Source: Aquimarina sp. Aq78 (lineage in GTDB: Bacteria; Bacteroidota; Bacteroidia; Flavobacteriales; Flavobacteriaceae). From it: a DNA stretch of 64,000 nucleotides. Shown one piece after another: positions 27,660 to 37,717 of this stretch (positions are counted from its first letter, which is position 1; each line of letters starts with the position of its first letter). Location: assembly GCF_900299525.1 (NCBI RefSeq), contig NZ_OMKA01000029.1, positions 765,970-829,969 of the forward strand, given 5' to 3'. The translations under genes were made by a program, and so were the position numbers. The notes under the pieces are model-generated. The model saw nothing but the letters and a program-made list of their open reading frames with translations, was not told the origin of the DNA and searched no databases.

Positions 27660-28880
27660 TTATAACTCTAAAGCTTTAGTCACATTATTATCCATTAGTA
27701 ATTCTTCTGGGTTCTCTAATGCTTCTTTTACCGCTACAAGGAATCCTACAGATTCTTTACCATCTATAATTCTATGATCATAAGATAATGCCACATACAT
27801 GATAGGTGCTACTACAATTTGTCCATCTCTTACAATTGGACGCTCTACAATATTATGCATCCCTAAGATAGCACTCTGTGGAGGATTAATAATTGGTGTA
27901 GATAACATACTACCAAAAACTCCACCATTAGTAATAGTAAAAGTTCCTCCTGTCATTTCATCAACAGTAATCTGACCATCACGTGCTCGAATTGCTAATC
28001 GTTTCACTTCTGATTCTACTCCTCTGAAACTTAGATTTTCTGCATTACGAATCACAGGTACCATTAGCCCTTTAGGGCCAGAAACCGCAATACTAATATC
28101 CTGAAAATCAAAAGAAATCATTTCTTTACCATCGATCATCGAGTTTACAGATGGGTACATTTTTAATGCTCGTACACATGCAAGAGTAAAGAAAGACATG
28201 AATCCTAAACTTACTCCATGTTTACTTTTAAATGTTTCTTTATACTGACTACGAAGGTTAAAAATAGGTTGCATATCTACTTCGTTAAACGTGGTTAGCA
28301 TAGCTGTTTCATTTTTAACTGAAACCAAACGTTCTGCTACTTTACGACGAAGCATTGATAATTTATGACGCGACTCTCCCCTACTTCCTAGTCCAGGAGT
28401 TCCCAATGCTGGTTTTGCATCTAATGCATCAGCTTTAGTAATACGCCCGTCTCTGCCTGTTCCTTTTACCTGACTAGCATCTATACCTTTCTCGGTAAGT
28501 ACTTTTTTAGCTGCAGGAGAAGCGGTTCCTGTAGCATATGTTTCTGTCTTAGCAGGAGCTGCAGGAGTTTCTTCTTTTTTCTCCTCTACTTTTGGAGTTT
28601 CTTTAGCAGGAGTTGATTTAGCAGTACTACCTTCGGGTTTGGCCGCTTCTGTATCAATAAGACACACTACTTGACCTACTGCTACCGCATCACCTTCTTC
28701 TGCCATAAGTGTGATAACTCCACTTACCTCAGCGGGTAATTCTAAGGTTGCTTTATCACTGTCTACTTCGGCAATTGCCTGATCTTTTTCGACATAATCA
28801 CCAGTCTCAACAAGCCATTGAGCTATTTCTACTTCTGTAATAGATTCTCCCGGTGATGGGACTTTCATTTCTAAAGCCAT
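27660..28880 (-). CDS. sucB: 2-oxoglutarate dehydrogenase E2, succinyltransferase
   Basis: A 406-aa dihydrolipoyl succinyltransferase of the TCA cycle. It has one lipoyl domain (1-77) with lipoylated K43 in EVDSDKATLEL, an Ala/Pro/Lys-rich linker (78-115) and a peripheral subunit-binding domain (about 118-155, AAKKVLTEKGIDASQVKGTG). The catalytic domain has SYDHRIIDG, with H369 and D373. It is 69 nt downstream of sucA in the same operon. E3 (lpd) is not adjacent. Confidence 0.95.
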   Translation of the reverse strand: MALEMKVPSPGESITEVEIAQWLVETGDYVEKDQAIAEVDSDKATLELPAEVSGVITLMAEEGDAVAVGQVVCLIDTEAAKPEGSTAKSTPAKETPKVEEKKEETPAAPAKTETYATGTASPAAKKVLTEKGIDASQVKGTGRDGRITKADALDAKPALGTPGLGSRGESRHKLSMLRRKVAERLVSVKNETAMLTTFNEVDMQPIFNLRSQYKETFKSKHGVSLGFMSFFTLACVRALKMYPSVNSMIDGKEMISFDFQDISIAVSGPKGLMVPVIRNAENLSFRGVESEVKRLAIRARDGQITVDEMTGGTFTITNGGVFGSMLSTPIINPPQSAILGMHNIVERPIVRDGQIVVAPIMYVALSYDHRIIDGKESVGFLVAVKEALENPEELLMDNNVTKALEL

Positions 28881-28949
28881 AATTCTGAATTTATCCTTTG
28901 TATAATTTCCTTCGGAAATTTTTAACTATACTTACTTATTTACTAAATT

Positions 28950-31724
28950 TTATCTTCTTTGATTATTCTTTGTTTTATCAAATACGTAATCAATTACTTG
29001 TTGATGTCTTCTTTTAGATCTGGTTGCACTCCCAGCTGCAGGAGCTCCATATGATCTTCTACTTGCAAATCTAAATGTTTTTGCTTCATCATAATTCATT
29101 AACATATGACTTAACGCTCCCATATTGCGTGGTTCTTCTTGTGCCCAAACCACTTCATCTGCTTTATATTTTTTAATCATAGCATCCATTTCTGCGGCTG
29201 GTAAAGGGAATAATTGCTCTATTCTTACCAAAGCAACATCTTTCCTTCCTAGTTTTTCTTTTTCCTCTAATAAATCATAATAGAATTTACCAGTACAAAA
29301 AACCAGTGTTTTTACAGCTGTCGCTTTTGCATCGGGGTCATCTAATACCGTATGAAACTTTCCATCAGCAAATTCATCTACAGAAGAATGTACTTTAGGG
29401 TGACGTAACAAACTCTTTGGTGTAAATACAATTAAAGGTTTACGGTATTTTGCTTTCATTTGCCTACGTAACAAATGAAACAAATTAGCAGGTGTTGTTA
29501 CATCTGCTACAAACATATTATCTTTTGCACAAAGTTGAAGATATCGCTCCATACGAGCCGAAGAGTGTTCTGCTCCTTGTCCTTCATAACCATGTGGTAA
29601 CAACATCACCAAACCATTTTGTAACTTCCACTTATCTTCTGCAGAAGAAATATACTGATCCAGCATAATCTGTGCACCATTACTAAAATCTCCAAATTGT
29701 GCTTCCCAAATAGTTAATGTTTTTGGACTTGCCATCGCATACCCATAATCAAATCCTACTACTCCATATTCTGACAATAATGAATTATAGATATAAAAAT
29801 CTGACTGATCTCCTTTTAGATTATTTAGTAGTACTACTTCTTCTTCACTATCTTCTACTTTGATAACAGCATGTCTATGCGAGAACGTTCCTCGTTCTAC
29901 ATCTTGCCCGCTCATTCTAACATCATATCCTTCTTTTAACAAAGAACCATAAGCTAATAGCTCTCCCATCGCCCAGTCTAATTGGTCTGTATCAAAGAAT
30001 CTTTTATGTCGGTCATTTACTATTTTCTCTATTTTACGAAGAAATTTTTTATCCGAAGGAAGCCTGGTAATAACTTCTGCTATTTCGGTAAGTTTATCTT
30101 TTGGATAAGAAGTATCAACTACTTCCATCATTTTATCTTCTTGTACTCTTTCAAAACCAGCCCATTCATCCTGCATAAATGGAGTTATCGCAGTTTTTTC
30201 CAGCTTACGAGAATCCTCTAATTCTTCTTCAAGAGATGCTTTATACTCTTTTTCAAGTTTTGCAACATGCTCTTTATCTATAATACCTTCAGAAATCAGT
30301 TTTTCTGCATAAATATCTCTCGGGTTATTGTGTTTGGCAATAGCCTTATACAACTTAGGCTGGGTAAAGCGTGGTTCATCTCCTTCATTATGTCCATATT
30401 TACGATATCCAAGTAAATCTATAAATACATCACGACCAAAGTTCATTCTAAAATCTAATGCAAAATTAGTTGCATGAACTACTGCTTCTGCATCATCTGC
30501 ATTTACATGTAAAACAGGAGATAAGGTAACTTTGCCAACATCAGTACAATATGTCGATGAACGTGCATCCAGATAGTTGGTGGTAAACCCAATTTGATTA
30601 TTTACTATTATATGTATAGTTCCTCCGGTTTTATATCCATCTAGCTGAGCCATTTGAACAATCTCATAAACTAGTCCTTGTCCGGCTATAGCCGCATCTC
30701 CATGAACTACTATTGGTAATACCTGAGAAATATCTTCTTTATAATGTGTATCTTGTTTTGCTCTGGTTATTCCTTCTACCACGGCACCTACCGTTTCTAA
30801 ATGTGATGGATTTGGAGCAATATTCATATTAATTGCTTTTCCAGAATCCGATTCTCGTTTAGAAGTCCAACCCAGATGATATTTTACATCTCCATCAAAT
30901 ACTGCTTCTTCATAGTCTTTCCCATCAAATTCGCTAAAGATATCTTTTGGGCTTTTTCCAAAAATATTTGTAAGTGTACTTAAACGACCACGGTGTGCCA
31001 TACCCATTACAAATTCTTTTACTCCTAAATTGGCAGCCTTTTCTACCAATGCATCAAGGGCAGGAATAAGAGATTCTCCTCCTTCGAGAGAGAATCGTTT
31101 TTGCCCAACATATTTAGTATGTAAAAAGCTTTCGAATGAAACTGCTTGATTTAATTTCCTAAGGATATGTTTCTTTTGCTCTACAGAGAATTTAGTTCTA
31201 TTGGTATTAAAATTAACCCTAGCTTGTATCCATTCTCGTTCTTCGGGGTCACGAATATACATATATTCGATACCAACAGAATCACAGTATATTTGTTCTA
31301 GAAGAACAATAATATTACTTAGCGTACTGGGTCCTATCCCAATAATTTCTCCCGCATTAAAAACCGTATTAAGATCACCTTGACTTAATCCAAAATTTTC
31401 TAAAGCTAATGTTGGGATATATTTTCTTCGCTCTCTTACAGGGTTTGTTTTGGTAAACAAATGCCCTCGAGTTCTATATCCATCTATTAATCGAACTACC
31501 TGAAATTCTTTTTGAACATTTTGGGGGATGGCAACAGTTTCACCTGGTGCTTGATCAACATACATAGTCTCTCCTGAACTATTAGCGCTTTCTAACCCAA
31601 AATCAAACCCTTGAAAAAATGCCCTCCAACTGGGTTCTACACTATCAGGGCTCTGTAAATATTGATCGTATAAATCTGCAAAAAATGCGGTATTAGCCGC
31701 ATTCAAAAATGAATATTTATCCAT
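28950..31724 (-). CDS. sucA: 2-oxoglutarate dehydrogenase E1
   Basis: A 924-aa thiamine-diphosphate dehydrogenase that decarboxylates 2-oxoglutarate and succinylates E2. The N-terminus (SFLNAANTAFFADLYDQYLQ) is the E2-docking motif of SucA. GMAHRGRLSTL, the ThDP segment GDAAIAGQGLVYE and the C-terminal LMLLPHGYEGQGAEHSS-type loop (as VMLLPHGYEGQG) are present. The length is normal. It is the first gene of sucAB, with a -7-like box 40 nt upstream. Confidence 0.96.
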   Translation of the reverse strand: MDKYSFLNAANTAFFADLYDQYLQSPDSVEPSWRAFFQGFDFGLESANSSGETMYVDQAPGETVAIPQNVQKEFQVVRLIDGYRTRGHLFTKTNPVRERRKYIPTLALENFGLSQGDLNTVFNAGEIIGIGPSTLSNIIVLLEQIYCDSVGIEYMYIRDPEEREWIQARVNFNTNRTKFSVEQKKHILRKLNQAVSFESFLHTKYVGQKRFSLEGGESLIPALDALVEKAANLGVKEFVMGMAHRGRLSTLTNIFGKSPKDIFSEFDGKDYEEAVFDGDVKYHLGWTSKRESDSGKAINMNIAPNPSHLETVGAVVEGITRAKQDTHYKEDISQVLPIVVHGDAAIAGQGLVYEIVQMAQLDGYKTGGTIHIIVNNQIGFTTNYLDARSSTYCTDVGKVTLSPVLHVNADDAEAVVHATNFALDFRMNFGRDVFIDLLGYRKYGHNEGDEPRFTQPKLYKAIAKHNNPRDIYAEKLISEGIIDKEHVAKLEKEYKASLEEELEDSRKLEKTAITPFMQDEWAGFERVQEDKMMEVVDTSYPKDKLTEIAEVITRLPSDKKFLRKIEKIVNDRHKRFFDTDQLDWAMGELLAYGSLLKEGYDVRMSGQDVERGTFSHRHAVIKVEDSEEEVVLLNNLKGDQSDFYIYNSLLSEYGVVGFDYGYAMASPKTLTIWEAQFGDFSNGAQIMLDQYISSAEDKWKLQNGLVMLLPHGYEGQGAEHSSARMERYLQLCAKDNMFVADVTTPANLFHLLRRQMKAKYRKPLIVFTPKSLLRHPKVHSSVDEFADGKFHTVLDDPDAKATAVKTLVFCTGKFYYDLLEEKEKLGRKDVALVRIEQLFPLPAAEMDAMIKKYKADEVVWAQEEPRNMGALSHMLMNYDEAKTFRFASRRSYGAPAAGSATRSKRRHQQVIDYVFDKTKNNQRR

Positions 31725-31763
31725 ATGTAAGTATTCAACTGTCTTTTAAATAATAAAACGCCA

Positions 31764-31771
31764 CAAAAATA
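31764..31771 (-). promoter_or_regulatory. Candidate -7 box (TATTTTTG) of sucAB
   Basis: On the minus strand this is an exact TAnnTTTG, 40 nt before the sucA ATG. No clear -33 element. Confidence 0.45.
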
Positions 31772-31838
31772 CAATAATTACGGTATATTAGGTATCGAAT
31801 TATTTATATTTATCTTATAATTTTTCATAAAATTAACA

Positions 31839-32363
31839 ATGAAAGTAAATGTTCATCAAAATATTAAAATCGTTGTCTTAGTTCTTTCAATTCTATTTTC
31901 CTTACAAAAAAGTTATTCTCAAAACAATGATTTTTGGTCCAACGTTAGTTTTGGAGGCAATCTGGGAATCGGTGTTGGTAATGATACTTTTAGTGGAGTA
32001 ATCGAACCATCAGCGTTGTATAATTTTAATGAACAATTTGCTGCAGGAATAGGAATTAGTTTTGGATATATCGAATCCAATAATTTTACTGCAACCAATT
32101 ATGGAGGAAGTTTACTCGCTTTTTATAGCCCAATACGAGAAATTCGTCTCTCTCTTGAGTTTCAGGAAATGGGAGTTTCGAGAACTCTTGAAATTGAAAA
32201 CACAGTAGATCTCAAAGAAGAGTATTGGTACCCGTCATTATTTATTGGTGCAGGTTATCGCATAGGCAATGTTAGTGTTGGAATTCGTTATGATCTCCTT
32301 TATGATATGGATAAAAGTATATACGGAAATGCCTATGTTCCATTCGTAGGTGTATTTTTCTAA
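31839..32363 (+). CDS. Small exported beta-barrel-like protein
   Basis: A 174-aa exported protein. The signal peptide ends near SYSQ, followed by eight or so alternating amphipathic strands rich in Gly and aromatics, ending in the aromatic FVGVFF. This is the look of a small outer-membrane beta-barrel. It diverges from sucA. I recall that similar flavobacterial proteins carry the label alpha-ketoglutarate decarboxylase, which I take to be an artefact of this neighbourhood; there is no ThDP motif or room for such an enzyme. Confidence 0.7.
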   Translation: MKVNVHQNIKIVVLVLSILFSLQKSYSQNNDFWSNVSFGGNLGIGVGNDTFSGVIEPSALYNFNEQFAAGIGISFGYIESNNFTATNYGGSLLAFYSPIREIRLSLEFQEMGVSRTLEIENTVDLKEEYWYPSLFIGAGYRIGNVSVGIRYDLLYDMDKSIYGNAYVPFVGVFF

Positions 32364-32371
32364 AGATTGTC

Positions 32372-32998
32372 TTACCACAAATAAAAAATACAACCATATG
32401 GCTTTCCACCATATTTCACGAGTTTTTTTTCTGCTTTACGAAGTATTCTATATTTATAACGTAGATCTTCAATATCTGTAGTGCAATCTACTTTTTTAAA
32501 ACTAAGTGTATTAAAAAAATCTTGATCCCACTCTGATTGTTTTTTCATATCCTGTCTTTCATGACACGTTACAATACGATTTTGGCTTAAAAATGATCGA
32601 TTCTCGGTAACATCTAACACTTTTTCCATCGAAAAAGAGGCTTCTCTTTCACTCTCGGTATAACGAGTATTAGCTCTAATAATCTCGGTAAAGGTTGTAT
32701 ATAACCGTAGCGTATCATTTTCTATATAGTAATATTCTAAACTATTATCCCAGTTTTGTTTATAGATATGTTTTATCAATTTTAATTGATCATTTTTATA
32801 ATAATAATAAATATTCCCAGAGAAATATTCTGAACAATTATACCTTTTAGATACTTGTTTAATCAAAGTATCCCTTTCTTTTTTACTAACTTCTTTCAAA
32901 AACTCTTCATAAGAAGCGTTCATTTTATCTTGAGAAATCTCCTGGCCATAGTTAAAGGTTAAGACAAAAAACAAAAAAACACTACTATATAACTTCAT
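32372..32998 (-). CDS. Exported protein of unknown function
   Basis: A 208-aa protein with a signal peptide ending near NYGQ, then a mixed, charged, tyrosine-rich soluble domain. Conserved-looking pieces are FSGNIYYYYKNDQLKLIKHI and a C-terminal GKPYGCIFYLW. I do not recognise a family. It ends 8 nt from the convergent barrel gene and lies 67 nt downstream of the 117-aa gene, possibly in the same leftward operon. Confidence 0.65.
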   Translation of the reverse strand: MKLYSSVFLFFVLTFNYGQEISQDKMNASYEEFLKEVSKKERDTLIKQVSKRYNCSEYFSGNIYYYYKNDQLKLIKHIYKQNWDNSLEYYYIENDTLRLYTTFTEIIRANTRYTESEREASFSMEKVLDVTENRSFLSQNRIVTCHERQDMKKQSEWDQDFFNTLSFKKVDCTTDIEDLRYKYRILRKAEKKLVKYGGKPYGCIFYLW

Positions 32999-33065
32999 AT
33001 ATTTAAAATTTCCTGTTATCCAATATTCTATTTTACATCTAGATAATTTTTTGATAATTATGACC

Positions 33066-33419
33066 TCATCCTCTGTTTCTGTACCAAACTTTTTGCCACT
33101 CTCGCTTTAGAATCAAATATGTAGCATATTCAGCCATATCAACACTATCTTCAGAATCCAGGTTTCTTATTTCAGCTTCAGAGACATCTACGGCATACAA
33201 TAAATTAAGATACTCATTAAAAGCATTCTGCAATTTTTCAATAAGCAAGTACACTACTTCAGAAAACAAATTCTCAGGAGCCTTACTTTTGATATCATAA
33301 TCAATCCCTGCACGATTCAAGTCTTTTTGTAACTGCATCAGGAATTGAGGGTACAGATCAGAATTAGAGACCTCATCCATTAATTGCTTTGCAGTAATAA
33401 GACTATATTTACTAGACAC
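33066..33419 (-). CDS. Small cytosolic protein coupled to polyprenyl synthase
   Basis: A 117-aa mainly helical, acidic protein without signal peptide or membrane segment, ending in WQKVWYRNRG. It overlaps the end of the polyprenyl synthase gene by 8 nt, which implies coupled translation. No motif gives a function; the coupling suggests a partner of isoprenoid synthesis or only a conserved neighbour. Confidence 0.7.
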   Translation of the reverse strand: MSSKYSLITAKQLMDEVSNSDLYPQFLMQLQKDLNRAGIDYDIKSKAPENLFSEVVYLLIEKLQNAFNEYLNLLYAVDVSEAEIRNLDSEDSVDMAEYATYLILKREWQKVWYRNRG

Positions 33420-34386
33420 TTCGATTCATTAATTTTTCTCCAAACGATTTCAATATCGCTTTTTTATCTTCTGCAATAGAGAGATTTTCTAAAACTAAAA
33501 ATGCTTTATTGGTATATTTCTCAATCTCTAATCGTGTTTTATCTTTTGCTCCAGTGGTCTCGAAAAGATGTTTTATGATATCTATTTTTTGAGATGGATC
33601 ATCTGGGCTAAGAGAAAATAATTCTCTTAATTGTTTTTGCTCATCTTCACTTGCAAACTCCAAAGCTTTTAGATATAAAATAGTTTTCTTATTCTCGATG
33701 ATATCTCCTCCTACTTGTTTACCAAAGGTTTTTGGATCACCAAAAGCATCTAAATAATCATCCTGAAGTTGAAATGCTAATCCCAATAATCTTCCAAAAT
33801 CATATATTGAAGACCTACAATCTTCTGGAGCATTCGCTACAACAGCTCCCATTCTCATTGCCGCACCAACTAAAACCGCCGTCTTATATTCGATCATTTT
33901 GATATATTCGGGAATAGTTACATCATCTCTGGTTTCAAAATCAATATCATATTGTTGTCCTTCACATACCTCTATCGCTGTCTTCGTGAATAGTTTGGCC
34001 AACTCCCTAAAAGTGTTTCCTTCATAATTTTCAAATAATTGATACGCATTAATCAACATCGCATCTCCAGAAAGAATTCCAGTATTTATATCCCATTTCT
34101 CATGAACAGTTTCCTTGCCTCGTCTAAGAGGAGCATCATCCATGATATCATCATGAATTAATGAAAAATTATGAAAAACTTCTATTGCTAATGCCGCATC
34201 TAGAGCCTTTTTATAGGATCCTCCAAAAATTTCGGAAGTCATTAATACCAAAATCGGTCGTAATCGTTTACCACCAAGATTAAGAATATAAGATATAGGT
34301 TCGTAAAGATTCTTGGGTTCTTTAGTTATCGTTTTTTTAGATAGATATTCTAAAAAATACCTCTGATAATCAGAAATTGTGTGCAC
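33412..34386 (-). CDS. Trans-isoprenyl diphosphate synthase
   Basis: A 324-aa polyprenyl synthase. The first Asp-rich motif is HDDIMDDAPLRRG (FARM, DDxxD) and the second is QLQDDYLDAFGD (SARM); GGKRLRP binds isopentenyl diphosphate. Residues just before FARM (FHNFSLI) are fairly bulky, favouring a shorter product (C15-C20) over long chains, but this is a guess. It uses the isoprenoid units made through the mevalonate genes at 21524-23764. It overlaps the downstream 117-aa gene by 8 nt. Confidence 0.92.
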   Translation of the reverse strand: MHTISDYQRYFLEYLSKKTITKEPKNLYEPISYILNLGGKRLRPILVLMTSEIFGGSYKKALDAALAIEVFHNFSLIHDDIMDDAPLRRGKETVHEKWDINTGILSGDAMLINAYQLFENYEGNTFRELAKLFTKTAIEVCEGQQYDIDFETRDDVTIPEYIKMIEYKTAVLVGAAMRMGAVVANAPEDCRSSIYDFGRLLGLAFQLQDDYLDAFGDPKTFGKQVGGDIIENKKTILYLKALEFASEDEQKQLRELFSLSPDDPSQKIDIIKHLFETTGAKDKTRLEIEKYTNKAFLVLENLSIAEDKKAILKSFGEKLMNRSV

Positions 34387-34570
34387 AGTATTTTTTTATG
34401 CTAAAGTAATTGAAACTTTTTAAAAAACTGATGCTAATTACAATCACATATCTAAAACATTTTATTAATCAAAATTTGACATAATGTTAAAAATTTGTGA
34501 AACCCAGGAAACTTTTATTGTTTTTAAAGTTTCCGGATGTACATTTGGCCAAAAAATAAGAATCCCTTTA

Positions 34571-35170
34571 ATGAAAGACAAAATAATAGAAAAAGCTAAT
34601 GACATGTTTTTGAATTTGGGTTTTAAGAGTGTCACAATGGATGATCTTGCTACAGAGATGGGTATTTCTAAGAAGACGATTTATACTCATTTTCAAAATA
34701 AAACCGAATTAGTAAAAGCTACCACAGATCATTTGTTTTGTATTATATCTAATGGAATAGACACTATTGTAGATCAAAAAAATGGGCCTATCGAAGAGTT
34801 ATATGCAATCAAAGCCTTTGTGATGCATCATCTGAAAAATGAAAAAACTGCTCCACAATATCAACTTCAAAAATACTACCCAAAGATATACAAGACTCTT
34901 AAAGCTAAACAATTCGAGGTTATGCAAGAGTGTGTTATTGAAAACTTGGATAGAGGAATAAAAAAGGAGGTTTTTAGAAAAAATATAGACATCCAATTTA
35001 TTTCAAGAATATATTTTAATGGAATGATCGGAATTAAGGATCAGGAAATGTTTCCGATGCAAAAATTTCCTATAACTCAGCTTATGGCAGATTATCTGGA
35101 ATATCATGTTAGGGGCATTGCAACAGAAAAAGGATTAACAATTTTAAACAATCTACTAATAAAAGAGTAA
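34571..35170 (+). CDS. TetR/AcrR-family regulator of an efflux operon
   Basis: A 199-aa repressor-type regulator. The N-terminal helix-turn-helix (KIIEKANDMFLNLGFKSVT, then MGISKKTIYTHF) is a clear TetR domain, and the rest is a helical ligand/dimer domain. ATG 34571 is preferred to a start 29 codons upstream because the extra residues do not belong to the family. The TolC gene begins 5 nt after its stop, so the regulator is co-transcribed with the pump it presumably controls. Confidence 0.9.
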   Translation: MKDKIIEKANDMFLNLGFKSVTMDDLATEMGISKKTIYTHFQNKTELVKATTDHLFCIISNGIDTIVDQKNGPIEELYAIKAFVMHHLKNEKTAPQYQLQKYYPKIYKTLKAKQFEVMQECVIENLDRGIKKEVFRKNIDIQFISRIYFNGMIGIKDQEMFPMQKFPITQLMADYLEYHVRGIATEKGLTILNNLLIKE

Positions 35171-35175
35171 TATCT

Positions 35176-36537
35176 ATGAGAAACAACCTTTGGTTAATCT
35201 GTCTGGGTTGGTTATTTACAACCACAATATTAGCCCAACAGCCACCAGCAAATTCTTCATATTCCTTTACACTAGATGAGGCGATAGAATTCGCATTAGA
35301 AAACAGTTATCAATCTATTAATGCAAGACGCGATGTAGCAAAAGCACTTAAAAGAAAATGGGAAACCACAGCAGATGGTCTTCCTCAAATTAATGCATCG
35401 ATTGATTATCAAAATCAATTAAAACAACCTGTTTCGCTATTACCAGGAGAAGTTACTGGCGGAGATCCGGGAACTTTTGTCCCTGTAGTTTTTGGAACAA
35501 AACAGCAAGCATCGGCAACAGCAACTCTAAGTCAACTTATTTTTGACGGATCATATTTGGTTGGTTTACAAGCTGCAAAGAGTTTTTTACAATATAACAA
35601 TGATGTTGAAGAAAAGACCCAACTCGAAGTACGTAAAGGTGTTATCAACGCTTATGGAAGCGTACTTGTCGCTCAGGAAAGTGTTGAGATCCTTAAAAAT
35701 AATGTTTCTACTCTAGAGAAAAATTACCTGGAAACAAAAAAGATTTTTGAGAATGGTCTGGCAGAAGAAGAAGATGTAGAACAACTACAAATTACTTTAT
35801 TACAGATTACAAATCAGCTTAGTAACGCAGAACGGTTAGAAAAAATCGCCATGCAAATGTTTAACTTAACTCTTGGAGTACCTGTCGATTCGAATATCGT
35901 ACTTTCTGATGACCTGGATGGTCTTGCTTTGAAAAATATGGATCAGTCTGTTATCGCCAAACCATTTAACATAGAAAATAATATAGATTACAGATTAGCA
36001 CATCTTCTTACCGAACAAACGCGGTTGGAGTTAAAACTAGAAAAAAGTAGGGCACTCCCCTCTCTGTCTGCTTTTGTTAATTACGGTACACAAGCTAATA
36101 GCAATTCTTTTACCTTTTTAGACAGTGATCAACGTTGGTTTCAATCATCTATTTTAGGAGCAAGTCTTAATATTCCAATTTTCAGTTCTTTAAAAAGAAG
36201 TGCCCGAACACAACAAGCCAAAATAGCTGATGAACAATCAAGAACCGATTTCTTAAGAATTCAACGAGAGATACAACTTAAGTATGACACTGCCATAAGT
36301 GATTACAAATTTTCGATAGAAAGTTATAATACCTCGAAGCAAAACCTCACACTTGCAGAGCGAATTGAGAAAAAAAATCAGATTAAATATACAGAAGGTC
36401 TTGCCTCTAGTTTTGAATTAAGACAAGCGCAATTACAATTATACTCTTCTCAGAATGAAGTATTGAATACTATGCTTAACATCATCAACAAAAAGGCAGA
36501 ACTAGAAACGATTTTAAATACACCAAATAATAATTAA
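35176..36537 (+). CDS. TolC-family outer membrane channel
   Basis: A 453-aa outer-membrane efflux protein. The signal peptide ends at TILAQ, and two OEP domain halves follow, with long helices (AIEFALENSYQSINARRDVAK near 35; later EGLASSFELRQAQLQLYSSQNEVL). It forms the exit duct of the RND pump encoded by the next two genes. It is 5 nt after TetR and 7 nt before the adaptor. Confidence 0.92.
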   Translation: MRNNLWLICLGWLFTTTILAQQPPANSSYSFTLDEAIEFALENSYQSINARRDVAKALKRKWETTADGLPQINASIDYQNQLKQPVSLLPGEVTGGDPGTFVPVVFGTKQQASATATLSQLIFDGSYLVGLQAAKSFLQYNNDVEEKTQLEVRKGVINAYGSVLVAQESVEILKNNVSTLEKNYLETKKIFENGLAEEEDVEQLQITLLQITNQLSNAERLEKIAMQMFNLTLGVPVDSNIVLSDDLDGLALKNMDQSVIAKPFNIENNIDYRLAHLLTEQTRLELKLEKSRALPSLSAFVNYGTQANSNSFTFLDSDQRWFQSSILGASLNIPIFSSLKRSARTQQAKIADEQSRTDFLRIQREIQLKYDTAISDYKFSIESYNTSKQNLTLAERIEKKNQIKYTEGLASSFELRQAQLQLYSSQNEVLNTMLNIINKKAELETILNTPNNN

Positions 36538-36544
36538 CCATATT

Positions 36545-37711
36545 ATGAAAAAGATACTTACCATATTATCTATATCACTTCTTATCATTTCATGTGGACA
36601 AAATGATACAAAGTCTATCGATAAAATTATAGAAGACGGTAACCTACAAGCAATACGTGCCAAAAGAACCGAAATAGCAGCCAAACAACAAGCCGTTGCT
36701 GATCAATTAAAACAATTAGATGAAGCAATAGCCTCTTTGGATTCTGTAAAAAAACTTCCTTTGGTAACCACAATTACGGCAAAAGATACGCTATTTAATC
36801 ATTACCTGGAGTTACAAGGAAATGTAGAAACTAAGAAAAATTTAGTTCTATATCCTGAGATGAGTGGGATCCTGACCAGAGTTTATGTTAAAGAAGGGCA
36901 AAAAGTATCCAAAGGTCAATTACTTGCCAGAATTGATGATGGTGGATTAGGTCAGCAATTGTCGCAAGTAGAAGTACAAGCACAATTAGCTAAAACCACT
37001 TTTGATCGTCAAAAAAGACTTTGGGAACAAAAAATTGGTTCAGAAATTCAATATCTCGAAGCTAAAACAAATTTTGAAGCACAGCAAAATGTAGTAAATC
37101 AGATCAAACGCCAATTAGCCAAAACAACTGTAAATGCACCGTTTTCTGGAATTATTGATGATGTGATTACAGAACAAGGAAGTGTAGTTTCTCCAGGGCA
37201 AACAGCACTGATACGTATAGTTAACTTGGATGATATGTATATTGAAACCGAAGTGCCAGAACGTTACATCCCAAGTGTTACTATGGGTAAGAATGTAGAA
37301 GTATATTTCCCGGTTCTCGGAAAAACAATTAACACAAAAATTCGTCAAGTAGGAAATTATATCAATCCAAACAATCGCTCTTTTATGGTAGAAGTTGGTA
37401 TTCCTTCAAATGGAGGAACTGTAAAACCTAACCTTACGGCCAAGGTGAAAATCAATGATTATACTAATAAAAAAGCGATCCTTATACCACAAAGTATTAT
37501 TTCTGAAAATGCAGAAGGAGATCAATATACCTATGTTACCTCTGGAAAAGATGGTCAGAATATAGCTGAAGCCAGAAGAGTAATTGTAAAAACAGGGAAG
37601 ACACAAGGAGACCTTATAGAGATCACAGAAGGTATTAATAATGGAGATGCTATTATTAGTGAAGGTGCAAGAAGTGTAAAAGATGGTCAGAAAGTTAAAA
37701 TTTTAAACTAA
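36545..37711 (+). CDS. RND efflux periplasmic adaptor lipoprotein
   Basis: A 388-aa membrane-fusion protein. The lipobox IISC (about Cys17) is followed by a coiled coil (residues 30-75). Then come the lipoyl/biotinyl half (MSGILTRVYVKEGQKVSKGQLLARIDD), a helical hairpin, its second half (VNAPFSGIIDDVITEQGSVVSPG) and beta-barrel domains. It links the TolC-like channel to the RND permease 6 nt downstream. Confidence 0.92.
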   Translation: MKKILTILSISLLIISCGQNDTKSIDKIIEDGNLQAIRAKRTEIAAKQQAVADQLKQLDEAIASLDSVKKLPLVTTITAKDTLFNHYLELQGNVETKKNLVLYPEMSGILTRVYVKEGQKVSKGQLLARIDDGGLGQQLSQVEVQAQLAKTTFDRQKRLWEQKIGSEIQYLEAKTNFEAQQNVVNQIKRQLAKTTVNAPFSGIIDDVITEQGSVVSPGQTALIRIVNLDDMYIETEVPERYIPSVTMGKNVEVYFPVLGKTINTKIRQVGNYINPNNRSFMVEVGIPSNGGTVKPNLTAKVKINDYTNKKAILIPQSIISENAEGDQYTYVTSGKDGQNIAEARRVIVKTGKTQGDLIEITEGINNGDAIISEGARSVKDGQKVKILN

Positions 37712-37717
37712 CAATCT

